From the NCBI GenBank assembly GCA_963977065.1, contig CAXBNF010000013.1, positions 15,846 to 79,845 on the forward strand: a DNA stretch of 64,000 bases. Reading direction: 5' to 3'. The notes beneath the pieces are model-generated. The model did no database searches, had not been told where the DNA came from, and worked only from the letters and a program-made list of their open reading frames with translations. A program made the position numbers and the translations under genes. Below, piece by piece: positions 49,099-57,950 of the stretch (its first letter is position 1; each line of letters opens with the position of its first letter). Origin of the DNA: Planktosalinus sp963977065. GTDB taxonomy: Bacteria; Bacteroidota; Bacteroidia; Flavobacteriales; Flavobacteriaceae.

Positions 49099-50085
49099 AT
49101 GCTTAAAGTAACTTCCCTTTCCAAAAGCTTTGACAAAGGAAAATCCTTTGCCCTTAAAGACGTGAGTTTTCAACTGAATGAAGGCGATGTCTATGCCATT
49201 GTGGGCGAAAGCGGAAGCGGGAAAACCACATTAATACGACTCATCGCAGGACTGGAATCTCCTGATACTGGAACAATTGAAATTAATGGAAAACTTGTAT
49301 CCTCAATTAAAAAAAATGTAGCGCCGGAGAAACGAAACATCGGTTTTGTCTTTCAAGAGTATGCACTTTTTCCGCACTTAAAATTGGAAGAAAATATCCT
49401 TTACGGAATTTCAAAATTGAATAATAAAAAGCAGCGTGCTCAAGAAGTTTTGGATTTAGTTGGGCTATCAGAAATGAAAGACCGTTACCCCCATCAACTT
49501 TCGGGAGGACAACAGCAACGTGTGGCATTGGCAAGAGCTCTTGCACCAAATCCCTCTTTACTTATACTCGATGAGCCGTTTAGCAACCTGGATGCCATGC
49601 TCAGGGCGCAATTGCGCAATGAAGTTTTTGATATCGTAAAAAAATCTGGTGTAACCGCTATTTTTGTGACTCACGACACACAAGATGCTCTCGCCGTAGC
49701 TGATGAAATATTAATTCTTCAAAACGGAAAACTCGTTCAAAAAGATGCAGCTGCCAATTTATATACCAAACCCAGCTCGGTTTATGTTGCTTCTCTGTTT
49801 GGAAATACCATTCAATTGAGCAAGGAATTACAAACAGCTTTTGAATGTCCGCTCAAAACAGATTGCTGTCACGCCATCAGAAATGAAAACATTGCCATCA
49901 ATGATGAATGTGAATATGTAACAACAGCCAAAGTTTTAAAGAAAACTTTTTTAGGTTCAGACACTCAACTTTATATCAAACTTGATAATGGTGAGCATCT
50001 CACGGTAGTTACAAAGCATAACAATATTGATGAACACATCACCATAGGGTTTAACTCGAGGGATGTTCTTGAGTTCAGGGAATAA
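49099..50085 (+). CDS. Fe(III) ABC transporter ATPase (FbpC type)
   Basis: 328 residues. Walker A GESGSGKTT at 36-44, Q-loop FQEYALFPH, signature LSGGQQQRVALARAL, Walker B LLILDEP, and the switch His in VTHDTQDAL. The C-terminal 100 residues form the regulatory TOBE-like domain of the iron/sulphate/polyamine class. It energises iron import through the preceding permease. Confidence 0.93.
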   Translation: MLKVTSLSKSFDKGKSFALKDVSFQLNEGDVYAIVGESGSGKTTLIRLIAGLESPDTGTIEINGKLVSSIKKNVAPEKRNIGFVFQEYALFPHLKLEENILYGISKLNNKKQRAQEVLDLVGLSEMKDRYPHQLSGGQQQRVALARALAPNPSLLILDEPFSNLDAMLRAQLRNEVFDIVKKSGVTAIFVTHDTQDALAVADEILILQNGKLVQKDAAANLYTKPSSVYVASLFGNTIQLSKELQTAFECPLKTDCCHAIRNENIAINDECEYVTTAKVLKKTFLGSDTQLYIKLDNGEHLTVVTKHNNIDEHITIGFNSRDVLEFRE

Positions 50086-50123
50086 AAAAGCTGACTTACA
50101 ATTTATTGCAAATCAGCTTTTTT
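50084..50123. terminator. Bidirectional terminator between fbp operon and type IX-secreted gene
   Basis: AAAAAAGCTGA (50084-50094) pairs with TCAGCTTTTTT (50113-50123). A and T tracts on each side serve both converging transcripts. The loop is long (18 bases) but the stem is 11 bp. Confidence 0.85.
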
Positions 50124-50139
50124 AAAATAAGAACCTTGT

Positions 50140-51234
50140 TTATTTTTTTACAATTTTCACTGTTTGTTTTGTTGAACCAATCTCAACTTTAGCATAATAA
50201 ATTCCGGAAGTTAAAAAAGAAAGATCAATACTTTGTTTATTATTTTCCAAAGAACTTTCTGCTACCAATTGACCAAGGCTGTTGAAAATTGAAACATTTG
50301 AAATGATTTCTGCCGCTTCAATATGAACTTTATCAATTACAGGATTTGGATAAACTGATAGTGCAAATGGAGTTACATCAACCGTACTAAGGCTTGGGTC
50401 ATAAATCAATAAATCAAAAGTAGCATTCTCAGGCATTGCAGACTGATCTTCGGTATAAATCGCCCAATTATCACCATCATACCACACTCCCATCGTTTTA
50501 TCTAAAATAATATTTGAAGATTGACCTGAAACCCCCCAGTTGTGTGAAAATACCAAAATAGCATCTGGGTTATTATTTAATAGCGGGTGATCAATAACAG
50601 TCCAATTAAGGGTAATATTTGCTCCTGTTGCTTGATGTCTCATAGATGCAACGTTGGGATTTTCTGTAGCAATAAAAAATCCGGCATTTGCAGGTATTGC
50701 ATTCAAACCTTCATTGTAAATAATCCATTCATCAGCTCCTCCGGCATTATCATACCAAAACCCATAATTAGCATTGTTCCAAACTCCAGAGGGATTCCAG
50801 TAAGTAGTCATTACTGCAATAGCATTGGGATTTCCATTTAATACAGGATGATTTACAATTGAATAAACAGGATCTGGATGAATGGCATCACCACTATGTA
50901 AATGAGTGATGGCAGCATCGTTTGCAATATAAATATTGTAGGAAGTGCCTTCGAGCATATTGGTTTCATCTTCGTTAAAGACAGCCCACTTATTAACTGA
51001 ACCGGCTTCATAATAAACACCTGTGGGACTTTGATTGTAAACACCGGTACTTCCTGGTGGATTCCAGTTGTGAACAGCGATAATTCTGGCTGAAGGGTTG
51101 TTGTTCAAATCCGGATGGTCAATAAATGATGCAGAAAAAGAAATGTTTCCTGCATCTGCTGTGTGGGTAATGAAGTTTTGAGCTTGGCTAAAGCCAAACC
51201 AAAACAAAACGAGTAATAAAATAAATTTTTTCAT
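50140..51234 (-). CDS. Type IX-secreted protein with three internal repeats
   Basis: 364 residues. After the signal peptide (MKKFILLLVLFWFGFSQA) come three repeats of about 90 residues sharing IDHPDLNNNPSARIIAVHNW, GVYY/GFWY/GVWY and KWAVFNEDETNM-like segments. A type IX sorting domain follows at about 285-364 (LSVYPNPVIDKVHIEAAEII, then FLTSGIYYAKVEIGSTKQTV), which directs export and surface attachment. The repeat domain is of unknown function, possibly DUF7452 by memory. No catalytic residues stand out. Confidence 0.85.
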   Translation of the reverse strand: MKKFILLLVLFWFGFSQAQNFITHTADAGNISFSASFIDHPDLNNNPSARIIAVHNWNPPGSTGVYNQSPTGVYYEAGSVNKWAVFNEDETNMLEGTSYNIYIANDAAITHLHSGDAIHPDPVYSIVNHPVLNGNPNAIAVMTTYWNPSGVWNNANYGFWYDNAGGADEWIIYNEGLNAIPANAGFFIATENPNVASMRHQATGANITLNWTVIDHPLLNNNPDAILVFSHNWGVSGQSSNIILDKTMGVWYDGDNWAIYTEDQSAMPENATFDLLIYDPSLSTVDVTPFALSVYPNPVIDKVHIEAAEIISNVSIFNSLGQLVAESSLENNKQSIDLSFLTSGIYYAKVEIGSTKQTVKIVKK

Positions 51235-51257
51235 AATGGTTGTTTTTAAAGTTATAC

Positions 51258-51265
51258 CAAATATA
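51258..51265 (-). promoter_or_regulatory. -7 promoter element of the type IX-secreted gene
   Basis: CAAATATA reads TATATTTG on the minus strand, 23 bases upstream of the start codon. Confidence 0.45.
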
Positions 51266-51353
51266 AAATATAAAGGTCTAACAGTCAGTATTTAAACCCT
51301 ATTTTTTTAAAGGGTTTTTCCTGTTATTAAAAAGGTAAAAACTATTTAATGAA

Positions 51354-51381
51354 AAAGCCGCGCAATTCATTGCGCGGCTTT
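51354..51381 (-). terminator. Terminator of the DUF4136 lipoprotein gene
   Basis: AAAGCCGCGCAA (51354-51365) pairs with TTGCGCGGCTTT (51370-51381) with a 4-base loop. On the minus strand the stem is followed by a short T-run. Confidence 0.85.
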
Positions 51382-51406
51382 CATATTTAAAACAAAATCT
51401 GGAATC

Positions 51407-51928
51407 TTATTTTGGTGGATACCTTTCAAGTATTTTGGAAACAACTTCCTGAATCATTGCTTCTTTTTTCTCCATATTTCTACTTAAAGGAGCCGTTCCA
51501 ATTCCCTGCCAAATCAATTCATTGGTTTTTGCATCAATAATGTCAATATACAAAGTGCCTTCGGTGGTTTTAGAAACGGTGGTGCCGCCTCCCCAAGGAT
51601 GTCCCCAGCCCCAGCCCCAATAGCCACCCCAGCCATAGTAACTTTGATAAACGTCAACTCGTTCTTTGGCCTTGGTAAAAAAGCTAATCAATAAAGCAGG
51701 TGATTCTGACTTTTGGAGACCCTTGGCGCTCAAATTTGCATCAATGGCTCGCAGGATTCTTCTTTTATCAAGGTCTGAAACTTCAGCCTTATCAATTCCG
51801 GGTTTAAAAAAAGCATAGGAATTGTAGTTGTTAAAATTTACAGAGGTATCATAGTCTGATGCCACGCGCACGCTGCTGCAAGATGCAAACAGCAAAAGCG
51901 CGAAAATGGGGATGAGTAGTGTTTTCAT
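51407..51928 (-). CDS. DUF4136 lipoprotein
   Basis: 173 residues from the ATG at 51928 (MKTLLIPIFALLLFASC). A 25-residue extension upstream would run through repeat DNA and is rejected. The lipobox Cys is at residue 17. The DUF4136 pattern is seen in VRVASDYDTSVNFNNYNSYA, RRILRAIDANLSAKGLQKSE and IDIIDAKTNELIWQGIGTAP. A Gly/Trp-rich stretch (YGWGGYWGWGWGHPWGGGTT) interrupts the domain, as in many family members. Function is unknown. Confidence 0.88.
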   Translation of the reverse strand: MKTLLIPIFALLLFASCSSVRVASDYDTSVNFNNYNSYAFFKPGIDKAEVSDLDKRRILRAIDANLSAKGLQKSESPALLISFFTKAKERVDVYQSYYGWGGYWGWGWGHPWGGGTTVSKTTEGTLYIDIIDAKTNELIWQGIGTAPLSRNMEKKEAMIQEVVSKILERYPPK

Positions 51929-51956
51929 AATATTAAAATTTTGGGCGTTCGGGCGG

Positions 51957-51977
51957 GCCTGCCTACCGCAGGCAGGC
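51957..51977. repeat. Palindromic repeat between the DUF4136 gene and hutU
   Basis: GCCTGCC pairs with GGCAGGC around TACCGCA, within a longer GC-rich block (51941-52040) unlike the AT-rich surroundings. The core is related to the CCTGCCTGCTGGCAGGCAGG insert before paaJ. Confidence 0.65.
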
Positions 51978-52055
51978 TTTACGTTACAAGTCCTCAGCTT
52001 CATTGCATTCAGCTTGCGGGCTTTTCACTGCAATCCCTAACGCGGGTTTGTGAAT

Positions 52056-54074
52056 TTATAGTATATTTTCGTCAACAATATTTGGCAACGTAACCTTCAA
52101 ATCAGGATTTTCTTTCATGGCTCTTTTAATAGCAAAAATAGCCTCATCATTTCGAGCCCAACTGCGTCTGGCGATTCCGTTATTGACATCCCAGAAAAGC
52201 ATTGATTTTAAACGTCGTTCAGCTTCTTTAGAACCATCAAGAACCATACCAAATCCGCCATTTATTACCTCTCCCCAGCCCACGCCGCCACCATTGTGAA
52301 TGCTCACCCAGGTAGCACCCCTGAAGCTGTCACCAATCACATTATGGATGGCCATATCTGCTGTAAATCGGCTTCCGTCATAGATGTTTGAAGTTTCTCT
52401 GTATGGAGAATCGGTCCCGGAAACATCGTGGTGGTCACGGCCTAATATCACAGGGCCAATTTCGCCTTGAGCGATCGCGTTGTTAAATGCTTCGGCAATT
52501 TTGATGCGACCGTCACTGTCTGCATAGAGAATTCTTGCCTGAGAACCCACAATTAGTTTGTTTTGCTGTGCGCCTTTGATCCAGGTGATGTTGTCCTGCA
52601 TTTGTTGTTTGATTTCGTCAGGTGAATTTTTCATCAGATCCTCCAAAACCTTACAGGCAATGGCATCGGTTTTTTCAAGGTCTTTGGGTTTTCCCGAAGC
52701 GCAAACCCATCTGAAAGGCCCAAAACCATAATCAAAACACATAGGTCCCATAATGTCCTGCACATAAGAAGGGTATTTGAATTCCTGTGGTTTGAGTGGG
52801 TTTTTGTTTTCAGTGCTCATCACGTCTGCACCTGCTCTGGAGGCTTCCAGTAAAAAGGCGTTTCCGTAATCAAAAAAGTAAGTGCCTTTAGCAGCGTGTT
52901 TGTTAATGGCAGCAGCCTGACGGCGCAAACTCTCTTGGACTTTTTCCTTAAAAAGTGTTGGGTTGTTTGCCATCATTTCGTTTGACTCTTCGTAAGAAAG
53001 CCCAGCAGGATAATAACCTCCTGCCCAGGGATTGTGCAGCGAAGTTTGGTCACTTCCCAAATCAATTTGAATATTTTCCTTGTCGAAAGTTTCCCATACA
53101 TCAACCACGTTACCATCATAAGCGATGGAGACAGTTTCTTCTTTCGCTTTAGCTTCTTTTACACGTTGCACCAATTGGTCTAAATTTGAAATTACTTCAT
53201 CCACCCAACCTTGTGAATGGCGTGTGTGAGTGGCTTTTGGGTTGATTTCTGCACAAACTGTGATGCAGCCGGCAATGTTTCCGGCTTTGGGTTGTGCGCC
53301 ACTCATACCACCCAGACCGGAAGTGACAAACAAGCCGCCTTTGGGTGATTTTTTAATTTTTCTGAAACCGTTTAAAACGGTAATCGTGGTGCCGTGAACA
53401 ATGCCTTGCGGACCGATGTACATATAACTTCCGGCAGTCATTTGACCATATTGGGAGACGCCCAGTGCATTCATCTTTTCCCAGTCATCAGGTTTTGAAT
53501 AATTGGGAATCACCATTCCGTTTGTCACTACAACACGCGGGGCTTCTTTGTGAGAGGGGAACAATCCCATAGGGTGGCCGCTGTACATGACCAAGGTTTG
53601 CTCGTCGGTCATTTCAGCTAGGTATTGCATGGTCAACAGATACTGCGCCCAGTTTTGGAAAACAGCCCCGTTGCCACCATAGGTGATGAGCTCGTGAGGG
53701 TGTTGCGCCACAGCATAGTCGAGATTGTTTTGGATCATTAACATAATTGCCTTTGCCTGCTCACTTTTTCCGGGATAATCTGAAATGGGTCGTGCAACTA
53801 TTTTATAGTCAGGCCGAAAGCGGTACATATAGATGCGGCCATATTTCTCCAATTCTTCTTTGAATTCGGGTAGGAGAGTGGTGTGGTGTTTGGGCTCAAA
53901 ATAGCGTAAAGCGTTACGTAACGCCAGTTTTTTTTCTTCTTCAGAGAGGATTTCTTTACGTTTTGGGGCGTGGTTTATGTTTGGGTCAAAAGGTTTTGGA
54001 GAGGGCAATTCTGAAGGAATGCCTTGTAAAATACTTTTTTTAAAGTGGATATCTGTGTGTGTTGGCGTGTTCAT
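52056..54074 (-). CDS. hutU: Urocanate hydratase
   Basis: 672 residues. Converts urocanate to imidazolone propionate in histidine breakdown using tightly bound NAD. Conserved stretches are evident: TYGGNGAVFQNWAQYLLTMQ, SGHPMGLFPSHKEAPRVVVT, GGMSGAQPKAGNIAGCITVC, GPFRWVCASGKP and GGGVGWGEVINGGFGMVLDG. The length is that of the longer Bacteroidota form. No other hut gene is nearby, so the pathway must be completed elsewhere. Confidence 0.96.
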   Translation of the reverse strand: MNTPTHTDIHFKKSILQGIPSELPSPKPFDPNINHAPKRKEILSEEEKKLALRNALRYFEPKHHTTLLPEFKEELEKYGRIYMYRFRPDYKIVARPISDYPGKSEQAKAIMLMIQNNLDYAVAQHPHELITYGGNGAVFQNWAQYLLTMQYLAEMTDEQTLVMYSGHPMGLFPSHKEAPRVVVTNGMVIPNYSKPDDWEKMNALGVSQYGQMTAGSYMYIGPQGIVHGTTITVLNGFRKIKKSPKGGLFVTSGLGGMSGAQPKAGNIAGCITVCAEINPKATHTRHSQGWVDEVISNLDQLVQRVKEAKAKEETVSIAYDGNVVDVWETFDKENIQIDLGSDQTSLHNPWAGGYYPAGLSYEESNEMMANNPTLFKEKVQESLRRQAAAINKHAAKGTYFFDYGNAFLLEASRAGADVMSTENKNPLKPQEFKYPSYVQDIMGPMCFDYGFGPFRWVCASGKPKDLEKTDAIACKVLEDLMKNSPDEIKQQMQDNITWIKGAQQNKLIVGSQARILYADSDGRIKIAEAFNNAIAQGEIGPVILGRDHHDVSGTDSPYRETSNIYDGSRFTADMAIHNVIGDSFRGATWVSIHNGGGVGWGEVINGGFGMVLDGSKEAERRLKSMLFWDVNNGIARRSWARNDEAIFAIKRAMKENPDLKVTLPNIVDENIL

Positions 54075-54107
54075 AAAATTAAAAATTGCGTAATTATCCT
54101 TTCACAA

Positions 54108-54115
54108 CAAAGTTA
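54108..54115 (-). promoter_or_regulatory. -7 promoter element of hutU
   Basis: CAAAGTTA reads TAACTTTG on the minus strand, a full consensus match, 33 bases upstream of the hutU start. Confidence 0.5.
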
Positions 54116-54163
54116 CGAAAAATAGACGGCGAACTGTTTGGGTTTTTTCTGAAATGCTTTTGT

Positions 54164-54171
54164 TATTTTTG
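54164..54171 (+). promoter_or_regulatory. -7 promoter element of the kefF-like gene
   Basis: TATTTTTG fits the consensus, 37 bases upstream of the ATG, with TTTG at 54137-54140 as a possible -33 element at slightly long spacing. Confidence 0.45.
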
Positions 54172-54208
54172 TGCGAAATGGTGTATCTTAAAACTTTAAA
54201 AATCCTTT

Positions 54209-54817
54209 ATGGCAAAGAATAAAATATTAATCCTTTTTGCGCATCCCTTATTTGAAAAATCACATGCACATAAAGCTTTGGTTGATCAAATACCGGATTC
54301 TGAACAGATAAGCTTTCACGATTTGTATGAACTGTATCCAGATTTTAATATTGATATCAGAAAAGAGCAGGAAATACTGGCGCAACATGATATTATTATT
54401 TTACAGCATCCCTTGTATTGGTACAGTTGTCCGCCATTAATAAAACAATGGATTGACCTGGTGCTTGAATACAACTGGGCTTATGGGGCAAAAGGCACCT
54501 TTCTTGAGGGGAAGTTTCTTTTTCAGGTTATAACAACAGGAGGAAAAAAAGAAAATTACAGTTCGTTGGGAAAAGACCGTTTTACCATTTATGAATTGCT
54601 GGAACCGTTTAATCAAACGGCGCAAGTTTGTAAGATGATCTACCTGCCGCCTTATGTAGTTCACGGAACGCACGAGATGAAAGCAGTTGATTATTTGAGG
54701 GAAGCAAAAGAATACAACACCCTTTTAAATTATTTAATGAATAACGAGTTAAATTTCAAAGGTATTTTAGAAGAAAAATACCTGAATGACTGGTTTCAAA
54801 GGCAAAAACAAACATAA
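54209..54817 (+). CDS. NAD(P)H oxidoreductase of the KefF/KefG type
   Basis: 202 residues with a flavodoxin-like fold: ILILFAHPLFEKSHAHKALV at the start, QHPLYWYSCPPLIKQWIDLV (flavin-binding loop) and FLFQVITTGGKKENY. Such proteins are cytosolic ancillary subunits that activate Kef potassium efflux. Its stop is two bases before the antiporter ATG, consistent with that role. Confidence 0.88.
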   Translation: MAKNKILILFAHPLFEKSHAHKALVDQIPDSEQISFHDLYELYPDFNIDIRKEQEILAQHDIIILQHPLYWYSCPPLIKQWIDLVLEYNWAYGAKGTFLEGKFLFQVITTGGKKENYSSLGKDRFTIYELLEPFNQTAQVCKMIYLPPYVVHGTHEMKAVDYLREAKEYNTLLNYLMNNELNFKGILEEKYLNDWFQRQKQT

Positions 54818-54819
54818 TT

Positions 54820-56709
54820 ATGGAGACAAATTTTTTACTTGAAGCCATTATTTACCTTTCTGCAGCAGTCATTTGTGTGCCTATTGCAAAGCGTTTTGGG
54901 TTGAGTTCGATTCTAGGATATCTTTTTGCAGGGATAGTTATCGGACCTTCACTATTAGGTCTTATTGGCGAAAAGGGACAGGATATCATGCATTTTGCAG
55001 AGTTTGGCGTGGTGATGATGTTGTTTCTCATTGGTTTGGAATTAGACCCCCATAAGTTTTGGAAAATGCGAAAGTTTATCCTGGGTATGGGTTCATTACA
55101 AGTGATAGGAACCACTGTGATTCTGTTTTTTGGTGCTCAGTTTGTTTTAGACTGGAACTGGCAAACAAGCCTTACCATCGCTTTGGCTTTGGCACTTTCT
55201 TCAACGGCAATTGTTTTGCAGACTTTAAAAGAAAAAGGAAATTCAAACACCAAGGTGGGGCGTTCCTCTTTTGCGGTTCTATTGTTTCAGGATATTGCGG
55301 TGATACCCATTTTGGCAATTATACCTTTGTTGGCATCAGATTTTGCTTCGGCACAAGCTGAGGAGTTAAACCACTCGGTGATTTCAGATTTTGCGGGTTG
55401 GATTCAAACAATGGTTGTGGTGGGTACCATTGCGGTTATTTATTTTATTGGAAAATACATTTTGGTGCCATTGCTTCGCATTGTTGCCCGAACCCGCTTA
55501 CAGGAACTTTTTACGGCTTCAGCTTTGCTTGTAGTGGTGGGAGTTTCTTATTTAATGGAGTTGGTTGGGTTAAGCCCTGCTTTGGGTGCATTTATGGCAG
55601 GGGTGGTATTGGCAAATTCTGAATTTCGCCATGAGCTGGAAGGTGATATAGCACCTTTTAAAGATTTACTTTTAGGCTTGTTTTTTATTGGGGTGGGAGC
55701 TTCTATAAATTTTTTACTGATTTGGGAAAACCCCATTTTTATACTGGTTTTTGTATTAACCCTCACTTTAATTAAGTTTTTGGTGTTATATGGAGTGGGC
55801 TTGATATACAGAAAAAATGTGGACCAAAACCTTCAGTTTTCAATAGGATTGAGTCAGGCAGGTGAATTTGGTTTTGTGATTATGAGTTTTTCAATGCTCC
55901 TGAATATTGTTCCAAATGACCTTGCAAACAATATTCTCGCTATCATTGCCTTAAGTATGTTACTAACACCTTTTTTGACTTTAATCAATGAGCGCTTGAT
56001 TTTACCTAATGTGGGTATAAAACGAAAAGAGGATGACCCTGACGATCCGGTTATTGACGAGGAAAATGAAGTGATTATCGCCGGTTTTGGACATTTTGGG
56101 AGTACCATAGGTCGTTTGTTGCGTGCAAACAAGCTGGATATTACGGTATTGGACCACGACTCAAACAGGGTAGAGGTGCTGCGAAAAATGGGATTCAAAG
56201 TATATTACGGTGATGCTACCCGACTGGAGTTGCTGAAAGCCGCAGGAGCTGATAAAGCCAAACTATTTATTGCCGCCATTGACAATCCGGAAACCAACTT
56301 GAAATTGGTTGAACTTGTTCGGAAACATTTTCCCAATTTAAAAATACTCGCTCGTGCCCGAAACAGAGTGGATGCTTATGAATTGATTGATCACGGCGTT
56401 GAAAATTTCTACAGAGAAACCCTTTACACAGCCGTCCATATGGGTGTGGATGCTTTGGTAGAATTGGGTTTCAGGAAATATACGGCCAACAGGCAGGGGC
56501 AGCAGTTTATAAAATATGATGAAGAAACCACATTAAAACTTGCTGAAAAGCGCCACGATAAAATGGCTTATCTGGTGACGGTTCAAGAGGAGGTGGAACT
56601 TCAGGAAGAATTGTTAAAACGCGATCTGTATGCTCAGGATCAGGGCAATGACCACGCCTGGGACAGTGAACATTTGAAAAAGGACAAGACGAATACTAAT
56701 TTTAGATAG
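54820..56709 (+). CDS. Monovalent cation:proton antiporter (KefB/KefC type)
   Basis: 629 residues. CPA2-type membrane domain with about 12 helices (ADLA-like GALALALSSTAIVLQTLKEK, LFLIGLELDPHKFWKMRKFI, FLIGVGASINFLL) and a C-terminal TrkA-N nucleotide-binding domain from about 415 (VIIAGFGHFGSTIGRLLRAN, then VLDHDSNRVEVLRKMGFKVY). It would export potassium in exchange for protons, gated by the KefF-like partner and possibly by thiol adducts. The stop overlaps tail-to-tail by 8 bases with the minus-strand DUF5522 gene. Confidence 0.92.
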   Translation: METNFLLEAIIYLSAAVICVPIAKRFGLSSILGYLFAGIVIGPSLLGLIGEKGQDIMHFAEFGVVMMLFLIGLELDPHKFWKMRKFILGMGSLQVIGTTVILFFGAQFVLDWNWQTSLTIALALALSSTAIVLQTLKEKGNSNTKVGRSSFAVLLFQDIAVIPILAIIPLLASDFASAQAEELNHSVISDFAGWIQTMVVVGTIAVIYFIGKYILVPLLRIVARTRLQELFTASALLVVVGVSYLMELVGLSPALGAFMAGVVLANSEFRHELEGDIAPFKDLLLGLFFIGVGASINFLLIWENPIFILVFVLTLTLIKFLVLYGVGLIYRKNVDQNLQFSIGLSQAGEFGFVIMSFSMLLNIVPNDLANNILAIIALSMLLTPFLTLINERLILPNVGIKRKEDDPDDPVIDEENEVIIAGFGHFGSTIGRLLRANKLDITVLDHDSNRVEVLRKMGFKVYYGDATRLELLKAAGADKAKLFIAAIDNPETNLKLVELVRKHFPNLKILARARNRVDAYELIDHGVENFYRETLYTAVHMGVDALVELGFRKYTANRQGQQFIKYDEETTLKLAEKRHDKMAYLVTVQEEVELQEELLKRDLYAQDQGNDHAWDSEHLKKDKTNTNFR

Positions 56710-56935
56710 TGTTTGTTTTTTTGTCATACCCATAAGGGCAGTGACGGCAACCACTCTGGCAACAATATCCTCTTTTTAAATGGTATTGTTCTGTAAAGCA
56801 TTTATAGCCTTCCGGGGTGAGGTAATAGTCACCGTCACCCAATAGCTCAGGTAAATTTCCTTCTGAAGACGATTTTTTATTTGTTGCGCCTTCAGAATCT
56901 GTATTTTTTGTGTTCTTTTTTCTAAATAAATTCAC
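56702..56935 (-). CDS. DUF5522 small Cys-rich protein
   Basis: 77 residues with a Ser/Lys-rich N-terminus and the conserved tail YYLTPEGYKCFTEQYHLKRG, then YCCQSGCRHCPYGYDK. The Cys pattern CC..GC..C suggests a metal site. The family is small and widespread, without known function. Confidence 0.82.
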   Translation of the reverse strand: MNLFRKKNTKNTDSEGATNKKSSSEGNLPELLGDGDYYLTPEGYKCFTEQYHLKRGYCCQSGCRHCPYGYDKKTNTI

Positions 56936-56973
56936 GTTGTAAAATTACAAAATACTTTATCAATTGTAAATCG

Positions 56974-57315
56974 ATGATTGTTGTAATCCCTTTTTTATTT
57001 TCCAAACGATTTGCCGGAATAGCCTTATGGCCGTTTATTTTGGTAAAATCCAAAGCTTATAAAAGCAATGCGGTTTTTATCAACCACGAGCGCATCCACT
57101 TGAGACAACAATTGGAACTACTGGTATTGCCTTTTTACCTTTGGTATGTTGTGGAGTTTTTAATAAGATGGATACACTATAAAGACAGGAATTTGGCCTA
57201 CAGAAACATTAGTTTTGAGCGGGAGGCTTACAGCAACGAGGCAAACTTCCACTACTTAAAAAGCCGTAAATGCTGGGCATTTGCAGGCTATTTAAAAAAA
57301 GAAAACCGCCCGTAG
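56974..57315 (+). CDS. Small membrane-associated HExxH protein
   Basis: 113 residues. Two hydrophobic segments flank HERIHLRQQLELLVLPFYLW, which contains the zinc-protease motif HERIH. A third ligand could be the Glu of FEREAYSNEANFHYL about 35 residues on, as in gluzincin-like enzymes. The protein is far shorter than typical metallopeptidases. I know similar proteins only as conserved hypotheticals in Bacteroidota. The stop codon falls in the loop of hairpin 57305-57326. Confidence 0.65.
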   Translation: MIVVIPFLFSKRFAGIALWPFILVKSKAYKSNAVFINHERIHLRQQLELLVLPFYLWYVVEFLIRWIHYKDRNLAYRNISFEREAYSNEANFHYLKSRKCWAFAGYLKKENRP

Positions 57316-57326
57316 CAGCGGGCGGT
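57305..57326. terminator. GC-rich hairpin at the end of the HExxH gene
   Basis: ACCGCCCG (57305-57312) pairs with CGGGCGGT (57319-57326). There is no T-run, so termination would be weak. The following 250 bases to the next gene end hold AT-rich sequence and terminator 57524-57548 and no recognisable gene. Confidence 0.6.
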
Positions 57327-57523
57327 CAACAGTAATAGCTATTTATTAACCAATTTTAAATTTCTAATTACTGCGACAAACATACGGGAATATTTTAACA
57401 ATTAATAAATGTTTAACATTTTTTAGGGGTTTTAATGTAAAAATATATCGTTTATCTGTTATGCGTGAATAGTAAAAAACTGTTTATTTAATAGGATGGA
57501 GGTTGACTTTATGGGAATAAAAA

Positions 57524-57548
57524 AAGCTTAACCGGGTGGGTTAAGCTT
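57524..57548 (-). terminator. Intrinsic terminator of the minus-strand secreted-protein pair
   Basis: AAGCTTAACC (57524-57533) pairs with GGTTAAGCTT (57539-57548). On the minus strand the stem is followed by seven T. Confidence 0.88.
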
Positions 57549-57577
57549 GCTGATTAAAATTTTTAAAAATGAAATTA

Positions 57578-57940
57578 TTAATTCTTAGCTTTTTTAACAG
57601 AAATATTTGTTAGCGTTTTTTTGCTTTTTCTTTCTGCATTAATTGTTTTTACAATTAGATTATTTTGTTTTTTGTTTTGATTATTAGATGACAAACCTAA
57701 TGATACAGATTGATCTAAAAAGTTATTTTTCTTTACTTTATTTATTATTATTCGTTCAAATTTATTTTTACTTCTGCTTTTGGATACTATAATATCAGAC
57801 TTAAATTGCTGATTAATATGAGATTTAATTGTTTGTTCATCTAAAATTATTTTAATTAAAGAATCGTTACTTTTTTTTTGAGAGTAAGTATTATAAGTCA
57901 CAAAGAATAATAAACCAAAATATATTGTTAGTTTTCTCAT
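57578..57940 (-). CDS. Small secreted basic hypothetical protein
   Basis: 120 residues from ATG 57940 (MRKLTIYFGLLFFVTYNTYS signal peptide). The mature part is rich in Lys, Asn and Ser with no known domain. It starts 10 bases after the stop of the upstream 302-residue secreted protein and shares its terminator, so the two are likely one transcript. Confidence 0.6.
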   Translation of the reverse strand: MRKLTIYFGLLFFVTYNTYSQKKSNDSLIKIILDEQTIKSHINQQFKSDIIVSKSRSKNKFERIIINKVKKNNFLDQSVSLGLSSNNQNKKQNNLIVKTINAERKSKKTLTNISVKKAKN

Positions 57941-57950
57941 TTCATCAGAA

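Noticed and set aside
52056..54074. A histidine-utilisation operon
   Set aside because: Only hutU is present. Its neighbours are a DUF4136 lipoprotein and a divergent Kef pair.
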